This document shows positions 1-6,331 of a stretch of DNA of 6,832 nt, one piece after another. The DNA is taken from positions 1-6,832 of the forward strand of contig CAYGBY010000202.1 of assembly GCA_964348115.1 (NCBI GenBank). Direction: 5' to 3'. A model generated the notes under the pieces. The model saw only the letters and a list, made by a program, of their open reading frames with translations. It did not search any database and had not been told where the DNA came from. Each line of letters begins with the position of its first letter. The stretch's first letter is position 1. The translations under genes were made by a program, and so were the position numbers. This DNA comes from Azophilus sp964348115 (lineage in GTDB: Bacteria > Pseudomonadota > Gammaproteobacteria > Pseudomonadales > Azotimanducaceae).

Positions 1-11
1 CACGCCCTTTA

Positions 12-48
12 GGCTCCTCTGGGCTTCCGGGACTTGTTCAGAGGTTCC
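12..48 (-). terminator. Weak hairpin after the sugar transferase stop codon
   Basis: On the minus strand, directly after the TAG at 51-49, CCTCTG (44-39) can pair with CAGAGG (21-16) around a 17-nt loop. Two more G-C pairs (48-12, 47-13) lie beyond a 2x2 internal loop. No T-run follows, so it is not a clean intrinsic terminator. It may be a transcript-end hairpin or chance. This is all I see in positions 1-48. Confidence 0.25.
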
Positions 49-822
49 CTAGCGGGCAACTCCGCGCCCGCCCTGCGTCGCAGAAACCCCAGCGCCAGGC
101 CGCCGCTCCTGGCGCCCACCCCCATGCACGGCCTGCGGGGCGGCTTCCCGCAAAGTCTCTTGTTCAGGACAGGCCTTCCCCCGCGCCTTAGCTGATCGCG
201 CAGCGCCGGCAGAAGACATCGAAAATCTCTTGCCGGCGGACCCCGGCGACAGCGCAATCCACAGACAGCGCAGCAGCAGCTTCAGGTCCAGCCAGGGACC
301 CATGGTCTTGACGTACAGATTGTCATAGCGCAGCTTGACCCGGGGAGCGGCGTGGTAGCCCCCCCTGGCTTGCGCCAGCCCGGCAATGCCCGGCTTGACC
401 CGCAAACGCTGGGCGAAGGCCGGCAACTCCTGTTCGATCTGCTGATAAAGCTCCGGCCGTTCGGGACGGGGGCCGACGAAGCTCATCTCTCCCCGCAGCA
501 CGTTGAAGAGCTGCGGCACCTCGTCCAGATGACTGCGGCGCAGCATCCTTCCCACCTTTGTGGAGCGGAAATCCGAGCGGAACGCCAGAACCGGACCGGT
601 TAGATGTTCCGCATTCTGCACCATGGTGCGGAACTTGACGATGTTGAAGAGCCGCCCGCCCTGCCCCAGCCGCTCCTGCAGATAGAAAATGCGCCCGCGA
701 TCCTCAAGCCAGATGGCCAGCACGATGACTAGGCAGACGGGCAGCCATAGTGGCGCCAGCAACGCCACAACGGCGAGAACCACAAGGTCAAAGGGCCGTT
801 TGTATTTCGCTGAAGCGGACAA
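49..822 (-). CDS. Membrane sugar-phosphate transferase (bacterial sugar transferase family)
   Basis: Likely transfers a sugar-1-phosphate from a nucleotide sugar to polyprenyl phosphate at the inner membrane, the priming step of exopolysaccharide, O-antigen or glycan assembly; the sugar is not predictable. Visible in the 257-residue product: KRPFDL at 8-13, one hydrophobic membrane or re-entrant segment (about 12-38), KFRTM at 63-67, an Asp-Glu pair D100-E101 in LDEVPQL (the catalytic dyad position in PglC/WcaJ relatives), VGPRPE at 116-121, PGIAGLAQ at 144-151, and a closing amphipathic LDLKLLLRCLW near 178-188. It is a short, single-domain form, without the N-terminal multi-pass region of WcaJ. 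The start is TTG at 822; no in-frame ATG precedes the KRPFDL motif, and no clear Shine-Dalgarno is visible. It follows dsbB by 30 nt and is the last operon gene seen. Odd: about 60 low-complexity Arg/Gly/Ala-rich residues follow the core (from about 197), where relatives normally end. Family certain; start and C-terminus less so. Confidence 0.88.
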   Translation of the reverse strand: MSASAKYKRPFDLVVLAVVALLAPLWLPVCLVIVLAIWLEDRGRIFYLQERLGQGGRLFNIVKFRTMVQNAEHLTGPVLAFRSDFRSTKVGRMLRRSHLDEVPQLFNVLRGEMSFVGPRPERPELYQQIEQELPAFAQRLRVKPGIAGLAQARGGYHAAPRVKLRYDNLYVKTMGPWLDLKLLLRCLWIALSPGSAGKRFSMSSAGAARSAKARGKACPEQETLREAAPQAVHGGGRQERRPGAGVSATQGGRGVAR

Positions 823-852
823 TTGCGCTTGTTCACCAATGTGCGCGCTGCT

Positions 853-1350
853 TCATAGGTTTAACAGCCGCGCTCGCCATTGCAGCAGCGCCAGAACGCC
901 AAGGACGGCGAAGCCCAGCAGCGCCAAGGCGGGGAGGGGTACGCCAAGCACGGCGTATGAATCGCCGCCGCAGTCGCCGGTGCCGAAAAGCATGTTGAGT
1001 AAAGCCTGCCACCATTGGCCGCTTTCCATCAGCATGGACAAAGGGGCAGTGCAAGCCGACACCTGGTCCGCGGGCAGGCTCTGCAGCCATAGATGGCGAA
1101 TGGCGAAGCCCGCGCCAATCAGGGAAGCGAGCCCCGTGAGCAAGGGATAAATGCCCCAGCGCGGGTTATGCGCCAAGCCGCCATAGGCGATGAGCGCCGC
1201 CACAAAAAACCACAGCCGCTGCATCAGGCAAAGGGGACAGGGCGCCATATCAAAATGATGCTCCAGTACTTGAGCCCCGAACAGCAGCCCGCCAGCCAGC
1301 GCCGCAATGGCCAGGGCGTAGTCAGCGCTGCTGCGGTCCGCCAGCATCAT
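853..1350 (-). CDS. dsbB: Disulfide bond formation protein B (DsbB)
   Basis: Inner-membrane enzyme that reoxidises periplasmic DsbA and passes the electrons to quinones. The 165-residue product carries the first periplasmic cysteine pair as CPLC at 38-41, followed by QR at 44-45, matching the family's CxxCxxxR pattern with the quinone-site arginine. The second pair is C100 (SAC) and C127 (DCGG), in the long second periplasmic loop. Four hydrophobic segments are visible, at about 11-31, 45-60, 66-88 and 137-157. Length is close to the roughly 170-180 of typical DsbB. The start is ATG at 1350, inside the stop of the upstream oxidoreductase (ATGA, 4-nt overlap). A second ATG follows immediately, and no Shine-Dalgarno precedes either, which suggests translational coupling. 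The sequence does not show whether a DsbA gene is nearby. Confidence 0.95.
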   Translation of the reverse strand: MMLADRSSADYALAIAALAGGLLFGAQVLEHHFDMAPCPLCLMQRLWFFVAALIAYGGLAHNPRWGIYPLLTGLASLIGAGFAIRHLWLQSLPADQVSACTAPLSMLMESGQWWQALLNMLFGTGDCGGDSYAVLGVPLPALALLGFAVLGVLALLQWRARLLNL

Positions 1351-2333
1351 TGGGGATCGCCAACGGTCACCACCACCTTGCCTAGGGCGCGGCGGCCGGA
1401 AAGGTCATTCAAGGCCTCAGCATAGCGCTCCAGCGGGTAGGTGCGCCCCACCACCGGCTTGAGCTTGCCAGCGGCGAACAGCGCCAGCAACTCGCTGAAG
1501 TTGGCTGCATTCTCCTTGGGGCTGCGGAAAGAGAAGGCGCCGTAGAAGACGCCCACCAATTGGCAACTCTTCAGCAGGATCAGGTTGATGGGCGCCTTGG
1601 GTATGTCTCCGGCGGCAAAGCCGATAACCAGGATGCGTCCATACCAATTGATGCAGCGCAGGCACTGATCAAACAGGGCGCCGCCCACCGGATCATAGAT
1701 GACGTCCGCACCCTTGCCTCCGGTCAGATCCTTCACCTTGTCCTTTAGCTGGCCATCGCTGTAGTCGACAAGCGCATCGGCGCCGGATTGGGCGGCCATG
1801 GCCAGCTTTTCCGGGCTGCTGGCGGCGGCAATGACCCGGGCGCCCAAGACCTTGCCCAACTGCACCGCGGAAATGCCCACGCCGCCCGCGGCGCCAAGCA
1901 CCAGCAGATTCTCGCCCCGCTGCAGGGCGGCGCGCTGCTTGAGGGCATAGTAGGAGGTGCCGTAGGTGGTGGTGATGCCGGAGGCCGCAACAAAACTCAT
2001 CGCATCCGGCATGGCGTGCAGGCGCGCTGCCGGAACCGCGGCCTGTTCCGCGAAGCCGCCGTGGCCGATGCCGCCAAACACCCGATCTCCGGGCTTGAAT
2101 TGCTCCACCCTGGCGCCCACCGCCGCAACGATGCCGGCTATCTCCCCGCCTGGGGAGAATGGGAAGGGCGGCTGACTTTGGTACTTGCCGGCGATCATCA
2201 GCACATCCGGAAAATTGAGCGCCGCGGCCCGCACGTCCACCAGCACATCCTGCTCCCCAAACGCAGGCGCCGGCACGTCCTCCAGCGTCAGGCTCTCCGC
2301 CGGCCCGTAGGCTCTGCATAAAACCGCTTTCAA
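1347..2333 (-). CDS. NADPH:quinone oxidoreductase-like, zinc-independent MDR family protein
   Basis: Medium-chain dehydrogenase/reductase of the quinone oxidoreductase (Qor) type, 328 residues, probably cytoplasmic and NADPH-dependent. Seen: N-terminal GroES-like domain (1-125) with RAAALNFPDVL at 35-45 and SPGGEIAGIV at 60-69, then a Rossmann domain with the cofactor loop GAAGGVG at 147-153 and VIAAASSPEKL at 167-177. The catalytic-zinc GHE motif and the four-Cys structural zinc loop of alcohol dehydrogenases are absent, which separates it from those enzymes. Substrate is not predictable; quinones, enones or acyl thioesters are all handled by relatives. The start is chosen as TTG at 2333: AGGAGG sits 7 nt upstream, the product then begins MKAVLCRAYG as relatives do, and the TTG overlaps the acpH stop by 4 nt (TTGA). 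An in-frame start at 2360 would add nine unrelated residues. It ends in a 4-nt overlap with dsbB. Confidence 0.92.
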   Translation of the reverse strand: MKAVLCRAYGPAESLTLEDVPAPAFGEQDVLVDVRAAALNFPDVLMIAGKYQSQPPFPFSPGGEIAGIVAAVGARVEQFKPGDRVFGGIGHGGFAEQAAVPAARLHAMPDAMSFVAASGITTTYGTSYYALKQRAALQRGENLLVLGAAGGVGISAVQLGKVLGARVIAAASSPEKLAMAAQSGADALVDYSDGQLKDKVKDLTGGKGADVIYDPVGGALFDQCLRCINWYGRILVIGFAAGDIPKAPINLILLKSCQLVGVFYGAFSFRSPKENAANFSELLALFAAGKLKPVVGRTYPLERYAEALNDLSGRRALGKVVVTVGDPQ

Positions 2334-2953
2334 GTCGCATCCTCCTGTGTCCGCGCCCACTGCCGCCCGTGGGCGAGCAGCAAGGGCATATAGCGTTGAA
2401 AATCCCCTTTCAGACTGGGTAATTCCGCAGAAACGAAGTCTAACAGCACGGCATCCAAATGTTGACGGCCCAGGCGTCGGGTTATGCTCAGCAAGCCGCG
2501 CTCCATGCCTTGGCGGGAGCGGTTGCCGCTAAGCAGGTCATGGCTGACCATCCAAGCTAGGCGGCGTCGCCCCTGGCGGCTCAGGCGATGGGCCTCCCTT
2601 TGCGCTTCGACGTAGCAGCGGGCGCTGAACACCGGCAGCGGTTGGCTATGATGCGCCGCCCAATCCAGAGCCAGGCAATGGTCGGCGATCACGTCCACGA
2701 AAACGGGCGCCAGCCGCCGCAACACCGCTGGAAAGCGCACGACGCTCTTGCGGATGGCCGGGGCGCAGTTGGAAAAGGCGTCTATGCGTCGGTGCAGGCG
2801 CACACCCTGCTGCAGCGCCTCGGGCCAGCCCTGCGGCACCGGCCCCTTGATGAAGTCCGCCAGCAGGCCGCCGGCGATGAGCGGGGCCGCATCCACGGCT
2901 GCGCTTGCGCTGGCGGCTTCCTCCGCGATCAGGCAATGCGCCAGAAAATTCAT
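2330..2953 (-). CDS. acpH: Acyl-carrier-protein phosphodiesterase (AcpH)
   Basis: Predicted to remove the 4'-phosphopantetheine group from holo-ACP, giving apo-ACP in the cytoplasm; this ties it to fatty-acid synthesis and phosphopantetheine turnover. The 207-residue product starts MNFLAH like E. coli AcpH and shows the family's metal-site signatures: GLLADFIKG around D33, LHRRIDAF with H54 and D58, and VDVIADHCL with D87 and D91-H92. E. coli AcpH is about 193 residues; the extra length here lies mainly in an Ala-rich insert (about 13-24) between MNFLAH and the LLADF motif. The start is ATG at 2953, overlapping the gshA stop (ATGA). There is no Shine-Dalgarno within 15 nt, so its translation is probably coupled to gshA. 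Its stop overlaps the TTG start of the next gene. Family assignment is strong. The enzyme's in-cell role is debated even in E. coli. Confidence 0.9.
   Translation of the reverse strand: MNFLAHCLIAEEAASASAAVDAAPLIAGGLLADFIKGPVPQGWPEALQQGVRLHRRIDAFSNCAPAIRKSVVRFPAVLRRLAPVFVDVIADHCLALDWAAHHSQPLPVFSARCYVEAQREAHRLSRQGRRRLAWMVSHDLLSGNRSRQGMERGLLSITRRLGRQHLDAVLLDFVSAELPSLKGDFQRYMPLLLAHGRQWARTQEDAT
2341..2346 (-). promoter_or_regulatory. Shine-Dalgarno AGGAGG of the qor-like gene
   Basis: A perfect AGGAGG lies 7 nt before the TTG at 2333 and inside the acpH coding region. It decides the start: the out-of-frame ATG at 2340 directly abuts it and is too close, and the in-frame start at 2360 lies upstream of it. 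It is the only strong ribosome binding site I see among the six minus-strand genes. Confidence 0.8.
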
Positions 2954-4524
2954 TGCGGCAGGCGCAGGTAGTCCTGCAGAAAGCCTGCGAAGCTGCGCCC
3001 GTCCGCCGCCTCCATCCGCGCCTGGTCAGCCACTGACTGGGCAGCCTTGGCCTCATGCTCCGCCAGCGCGGACGGAGAAAGCGGCCGCCTGCGGAACCAG
3101 TGGCGATGGGCTAGCGAACGATCCAGCGCGAAGCGGAAGAATGGCTTCTTCTCCTTTGCCAACCTAGCCAATATCGCCGCCGAGGGGGTTAGCGCCGGCG
3201 CCGCCAGACGCGCCTGCTGGCGGTCCAGCGCACGGCTGTAGAGGTTGTTCCCAAAAGCCCGGTCGAGCAGTTGGGCCACTGCGGCGCACTGCTGCAGGAC
3301 GGCGGCGCCCCAATGGTCCCGGGCGCCGCCGCTAAGCTCCAGGCCCGGCGCCCGGCCCTGGGTGACGATGGCGGTCTGGTCCGCCTGAATCGCTCGGGAT
3401 TCCTCGGCGCTGTCCGCCGGGCTCGGCGCCAACAGGCAATACAGCAGAAAGGTGTCCAAGAAGCGCATCTGTTCCGCATCCATGCCCACTGGCAGGAAGG
3501 GGTTGATGTCCAGGCAGCGCACTTCCACATATTCCACCCCGCGCCGCCGCAAGGCTGTCAGGGGGCGTTCTTGCGGATGAATGCGGCGCTTCGGGCGGAT
3601 GGCGCCATAGAATTCGTTTTCGATCTGCAGCAGCGCCGTGTTGAGCTGCCGATAGGCGCCATCCACACGCACGCCGATGGCCTCATAGGGCGGATAGGGC
3701 CGGGTGAGCGCCTCGTGCATAGTGGCGGCGTAGGAGTCCAGACTGTTGTAGGAGATGTGCAGCCCCTCCTGGGCGGCGCTTTGGTAGCCCAAGCGGCCCA
3801 TGCGCAGGGAGGTGGCGTGGGGCAGGTACAGGGTGCGGCTGTCCAGGTTCTTCAGGCTGTGCGCGCCGTCGGGCGCGAACGACCTGCAGATGGCCGGGGA
3901 GGCGCCAAATAGGTAGAGCAACAGCCAGCTATGGCGACGGAAATTGCGAATCAGGGCGAAATAGCCCTCTGTAATGAACGTCTGATCGCCTTTGCGGCCC
4001 TTGATGGCCGCATAGCGGCGCCAAAAGTCTTCCGGCAGCGAGAAGTTGTAGTGGATGCCGGAAATGGTCTGCATGCGCCGCCCGTAGCGGTGCCCAAGAC
4101 CGCGTCGGTAAACCGTCTTCGCCATGCCGATGTTGGACTCACCATAGCGTCCGATGGGAATTTCCGCATCCGCCACCAAGAGGCAGGGCATGGAGGCGGC
4201 CCAAAGCAGTTCATCCCCAAGCCCTGCGTAAACAAAGCTGTGGATGTCGCACAATTCCTTCAGGCAGCCTTCCGGCGTGTCGCCAGGAGCGGTGATCAGT
4301 TCCAGCTGCGCTTCTGAGAAATCCGTGGTGATCTGCGGATGGGCCAAAGGGGAGCCGAGCGCGCGGGGATGCGGCTTCAGGGAAAGCCGACCGTCCGCGG
4401 CCACCCGCAGGCTCTCCTTCTCCACCCCTCGGCGAACGCCCCGCAGAGAGGCGCCGCCGGCTGCAAGGCCGGTCAAGACAGCGGCGGAAATGGCGAGATC
4501 GGCGAATTCGCGCTGGGCGGGCAA
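2950..4524 (-). CDS. gshA: Glutamate-cysteine ligase, proteobacterial class I (GshA)
   Basis: Joins L-glutamate and L-cysteine with ATP to make gamma-glutamylcysteine, the first and rate-limiting step of glutathione synthesis, in the cytoplasm. The product is 524 residues, near the 518 of E. coli GshA, and aligns throughout: GVEKESLRV at 33-41 (metal-binding glutamates E35, E37), ITTDFSEAQLELIT at 65-78, SMPC at 111-114, RYGESNIG at 126-133, MQTISGIHYNFS at 151-162, the RNFRRHSWLLLYLFGASPA block at 193-211, and EYVEVRCLDINPF at 331-343. The start is TTG at 4524, which places GVEKE about where E. coli has GLERE. No in-frame ATG or GTG lies between the pckA stop and the conserved region, and no good Shine-Dalgarno is visible; the next TTG (residue 17) is the alternative. 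It begins 8 nt after pckA and overlaps acpH by 4 nt. No gshB is in the window. Confidence 0.95.
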   Translation of the reverse strand: MPAQREFADLAISAAVLTGLAAGGASLRGVRRGVEKESLRVAADGRLSLKPHPRALGSPLAHPQITTDFSEAQLELITAPGDTPEGCLKELCDIHSFVYAGLGDELLWAASMPCLLVADAEIPIGRYGESNIGMAKTVYRRGLGHRYGRRMQTISGIHYNFSLPEDFWRRYAAIKGRKGDQTFITEGYFALIRNFRRHSWLLLYLFGASPAICRSFAPDGAHSLKNLDSRTLYLPHATSLRMGRLGYQSAAQEGLHISYNSLDSYAATMHEALTRPYPPYEAIGVRVDGAYRQLNTALLQIENEFYGAIRPKRRIHPQERPLTALRRRGVEYVEVRCLDINPFLPVGMDAEQMRFLDTFLLYCLLAPSPADSAEESRAIQADQTAIVTQGRAPGLELSGGARDHWGAAVLQQCAAVAQLLDRAFGNNLYSRALDRQQARLAAPALTPSAAILARLAKEKKPFFRFALDRSLAHRHWFRRRPLSPSALAEHEAKAAQSVADQARMEAADGRSFAGFLQDYLRLPQ

Positions 4525-4532
4525 TCTTGCGG

Positions 4533-6101
4533 TTAGCGGCAGGCTAGGGAAGGGCCTGAGTCGACGATGGCCTGATCCACCGCGAACTTGCGGAAGTTCT
4601 GCGTGAACTTGGCGATGAGGCCGCGTTCCGCGGCGTCATAGGCGGTCTTGTCCGACCAGGTGTTGCGCGGGTTCAGCAGCCCAGCGTCCAGTCCCGGCGC
4701 CGCTTTGGGAATGGACAGCTTCAAATTGGGCAAATAAGTGGTCTCCGCATCCGCCAAGGCGCCACTCTGCACCGCGCTGATGACGGCCCTGGTGTCGGGG
4801 ATGGGGAAGCGCCGACCTACGCCGTAGCCGCCGCCGGTCCAACCCGTGTTGACCAGATAGGCACGGGAGCCGAACTCCTCGATGCGGCGGATGAGCAGGT
4901 CCGCATAGACGTTGGCCGGGCGCGGAAAGAAGGCCGCGCCAAAGCAGGTGGAGAAGGTGGCTTTGTAGGGTTCGCTCGCGCCGATGACCGTGGAGCCCAC
5001 CGCCGCCGAGTAGCCGGACAGAAAGTGGTAGGCCGCCGCCTCCTTGGACAGGATGGATACTGGCGGCAGCACACCGCTGAGATCGCACGTAAGAAAGATA
5101 ATGCTGTCCGGTTCCCCAGCCCGGTTCTCCGGCACCTTGGCGGCGACGTTTGCCAAGGGATAGCAGGCGCGGGTGTTCTCCGTAAGGGAAGCGTCCGCGT
5201 AGTCCGGCACACGCGTGTCGGCATCCATCACCACGTTCTCCACAATGGCCCCGAAGCGGATGGCGTCATGGATGATCGGTTCGTTTTCCCGGCTTAGATG
5301 GATGCACTTGGCGTAGCAGCCGCCTTCAAGATTGAACACCGTGCCGCGGCCCCAGCCATGCTCGTCATCGCCGATTAGCAAGCGCCCCGGGTCCGCTGAC
5401 AGAGTGGTCTTGCCGGTGCCCGACAAGCCAAAAAACAGCGTGACATCCCCATCCAACCCTACGTTGGCGGAGCAGTGCATGGGCAGCACTTCCTTTTCCG
5501 GCAGCAGGAAGTTGAGTACGCTGAACATGGATTTCTTCATCTCTCCGGCGTAGCGCATGCCCGCCAGCAGCACCTTGCGGGCGGCGAAGTTGATCATGAC
5601 CGCGGCGTCGCTGTTGGTGCCGTCCCGCTGCGGCCGGCAGACGAACCCCGGCGCGTTGACAACTTGCCAGATCTGCTTGTTGTGCGGGTTGAAGTGCGGC
5701 GGCGATATGAATAGGGACTTGCCGAACAGCCCATGCCAAGCATACTCCGTCGTAACATCGATGGCGACATAGTGTTGCGGATCCGCCCCTACATGCAGAT
5801 GGGACACCAGCCGCTCCCGGCCATCCAAATGCACGTGCACCCGGTCCCACAGGGCGTTGAACGACTCCGGCGCGATGGGCTGGTTGATCTCCCCCCAGTC
5901 GATGGCGTTGGCTGTTGAGGGCTCATGCACGATGAAGCGGTCTTTAGGGGAGCGGCCGGTGCGCTCGCCAGTCTCAACCACCAAGGCGCCATTGGCGGCC
6001 AACCGCGCCTCCCCACGCAGCAAAGCCAATTCGGCAAGCGCGGCCGCGGAGAGGTTGGCGTAGGTGTTGATTCCAGTGGTGTAGTCGATATCGAGCGCCA
6101 T
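4533..6101 (-). CDS. pckA: Phosphoenolpyruvate carboxykinase (ATP)
   Basis: Converts oxaloacetate and ATP to phosphoenolpyruvate, CO2 and ADP; first committed step of gluconeogenesis, in the cytoplasm. The 522-residue product (E. coli: 540) shows the ATP-type signatures: ERTGRSPKDRF at 46-56, MRYAGEMKKSMF at 182-193 (substrate and metal residues), H209 in PMHCSAN, P-loop GLSGTGKTT at 225-233, kinase-2 loop LIGDDEHGW at 242-250, TENTRACYPL at 307-316 with the substrate arginine R311, and GWTGGGYGVGRR at 420-431. GTP-type enzymes lack this arrangement. ATG at 6101 is preferred because MALDIDYTTGIN matches where relatives begin. Upstream in-frame TTG at 6158 and ATG at 6155 would add 18-19 Arg/Leu-rich residues unlike the family, and only a weak GGGG precedes 6101. 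It heads the minus-strand run, 8 nt before gshA. The operon promoter should lie in 6102-6331, but I could not define a convincing sigma-70 site. Confidence 0.95.
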   Translation of the reverse strand: MALDIDYTTGINTYANLSAAALAELALLRGEARLAANGALVVETGERTGRSPKDRFIVHEPSTANAIDWGEINQPIAPESFNALWDRVHVHLDGRERLVSHLHVGADPQHYVAIDVTTEYAWHGLFGKSLFISPPHFNPHNKQIWQVVNAPGFVCRPQRDGTNSDAAVMINFAARKVLLAGMRYAGEMKKSMFSVLNFLLPEKEVLPMHCSANVGLDGDVTLFFGLSGTGKTTLSADPGRLLIGDDEHGWGRGTVFNLEGGCYAKCIHLSRENEPIIHDAIRFGAIVENVVMDADTRVPDYADASLTENTRACYPLANVAAKVPENRAGEPDSIIFLTCDLSGVLPPVSILSKEAAAYHFLSGYSAAVGSTVIGASEPYKATFSTCFGAAFFPRPANVYADLLIRRIEEFGSRAYLVNTGWTGGGYGVGRRFPIPDTRAVISAVQSGALADAETTYLPNLKLSIPKAAPGLDAGLLNPRNTWSDKTAYDAAERGLIAKFTQNFRKFAVDQAIVDSGPSLACR

Positions 6102-6116
6102 GGCAGCCCCGTGCGG

Positions 6117-6313
6117 TTGCAATCGCCAAACACTAAGGCACAGCGAGCGCCGCATCAAGCATCTTTCGCCAAAATCAAAGGTTGCAGCCCATCGCTGAGA
6201 ATGCTACATTGAACCAAGTGTCCCCACTGTTCCGGGCTTGTCCTGGCGAGTGGGCAAACTGATCCCTTGGCAGGCGGGAAGCTGGCTAGGGGTTGTAATC
6301 CAAACTTGCAATC
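6117..6313 (+). repeat. Three copies of TTGYAATC in the divergent intergenic region
   Basis: TTGCAATC occurs at 6117-6124 and 6306-6313, and TTGTAATC at 6293-6300, all on the plus strand. The last two are in tandem with a 13-nt period and lie between the candidate start of transcription and the ribosome binding site of the repeat protein. The first lies just upstream of the pckA start codon. They may be binding sites for a regulator shared by the two divergent genes, or chance; no known regulator is recognised. Apart from these and the sigma-54-like site, I see nothing definite in 6102-6331. Confidence 0.3.
6267..6283 (+). promoter_or_regulatory. Possible sigma-54 (-24/-12) promoter of the repeat protein
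   Basis: The stretch begins TTGGCA and ends AAGCT. Its GG (6269-6270) and GC (6281-6282) are exactly 12 nt apart, the invariant feature of sigma-54 promoters, and the TTGGCA half matches the YTGGCA consensus. The -12 half is imperfect (AAGC instead of TTGC). Transcription would begin near 6294, giving a leader of about 38 nt before the ATG at 6332. No sigma-70 pair with good spacing was found for this gene; TTGGCA with TGTAAT at 6294 has a 21-nt spacer. Chance occurrence is quite possible. Confidence 0.3.
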
Positions 6314-6315
6314 AC

Positions 6316-6322
6316 AAAGGGA
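6316..6322 (+). promoter_or_regulatory. Probable ribosome binding site of the repeat protein
   Basis: AAAGGGA lies 9 nt before the ATG at 6332. It matches the AAGG core of the Shine-Dalgarno consensus and supports this ATG as the start; no other in-frame ATG is close by. Confidence 0.5.
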
Positions 6323-6331
6323 ATTATTGAA

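Larger units (their letters stand above)
49..6101 (-). other. Probable six-gene operon pckA-gshA-acpH-qor-dsbB-sugar transferase
   Basis: All six genes are on the minus strand. Junctions in order are: 8-nt gap, 4-nt overlap, 4-nt overlap, 4-nt overlap, 30-nt gap. No room exists for an internal terminator, though internal promoters inside coding regions cannot be excluded. Co-transcription from a promoter upstream of pckA is inferred from the spacing alone. Confidence 0.75.

Noticed and set aside
9..257. Minus-strand frame overlapping the sugar transferase tail
   Set aside because: Arg/Pro-rich, no motif and no ribosome binding site. Kept only as the alternative frame in case the sugar transferase tail results from a frame change.
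2338..2340. ATG directly after AGGAGG as a start
   Set aside because: It has no spacing from the Shine-Dalgarno and is out of frame with the oxidoreductase; its frame gives a motif-free product.
3271..3912. 213-residue plus-strand open frame opposite gshA
   Set aside because: It is antisense to strongly conserved GshA blocks, shows no recognisable motif, and is of a kind expected by chance in GC-rich DNA.
6102..6158. Longer pckA start at TTG 6158 or ATG 6155
   Set aside because: It would add 18-19 residues unlike the family N-terminus, whereas MALDIDYTTGIN at 6101 aligns with relatives.
6223..6254. CCCACT/AGTGGG inverted repeat upstream of the repeat protein
   Set aside because: A six-base stem with a 20-nt loop in GC-rich DNA is expected by chance, and it has no T-run or known operator form.
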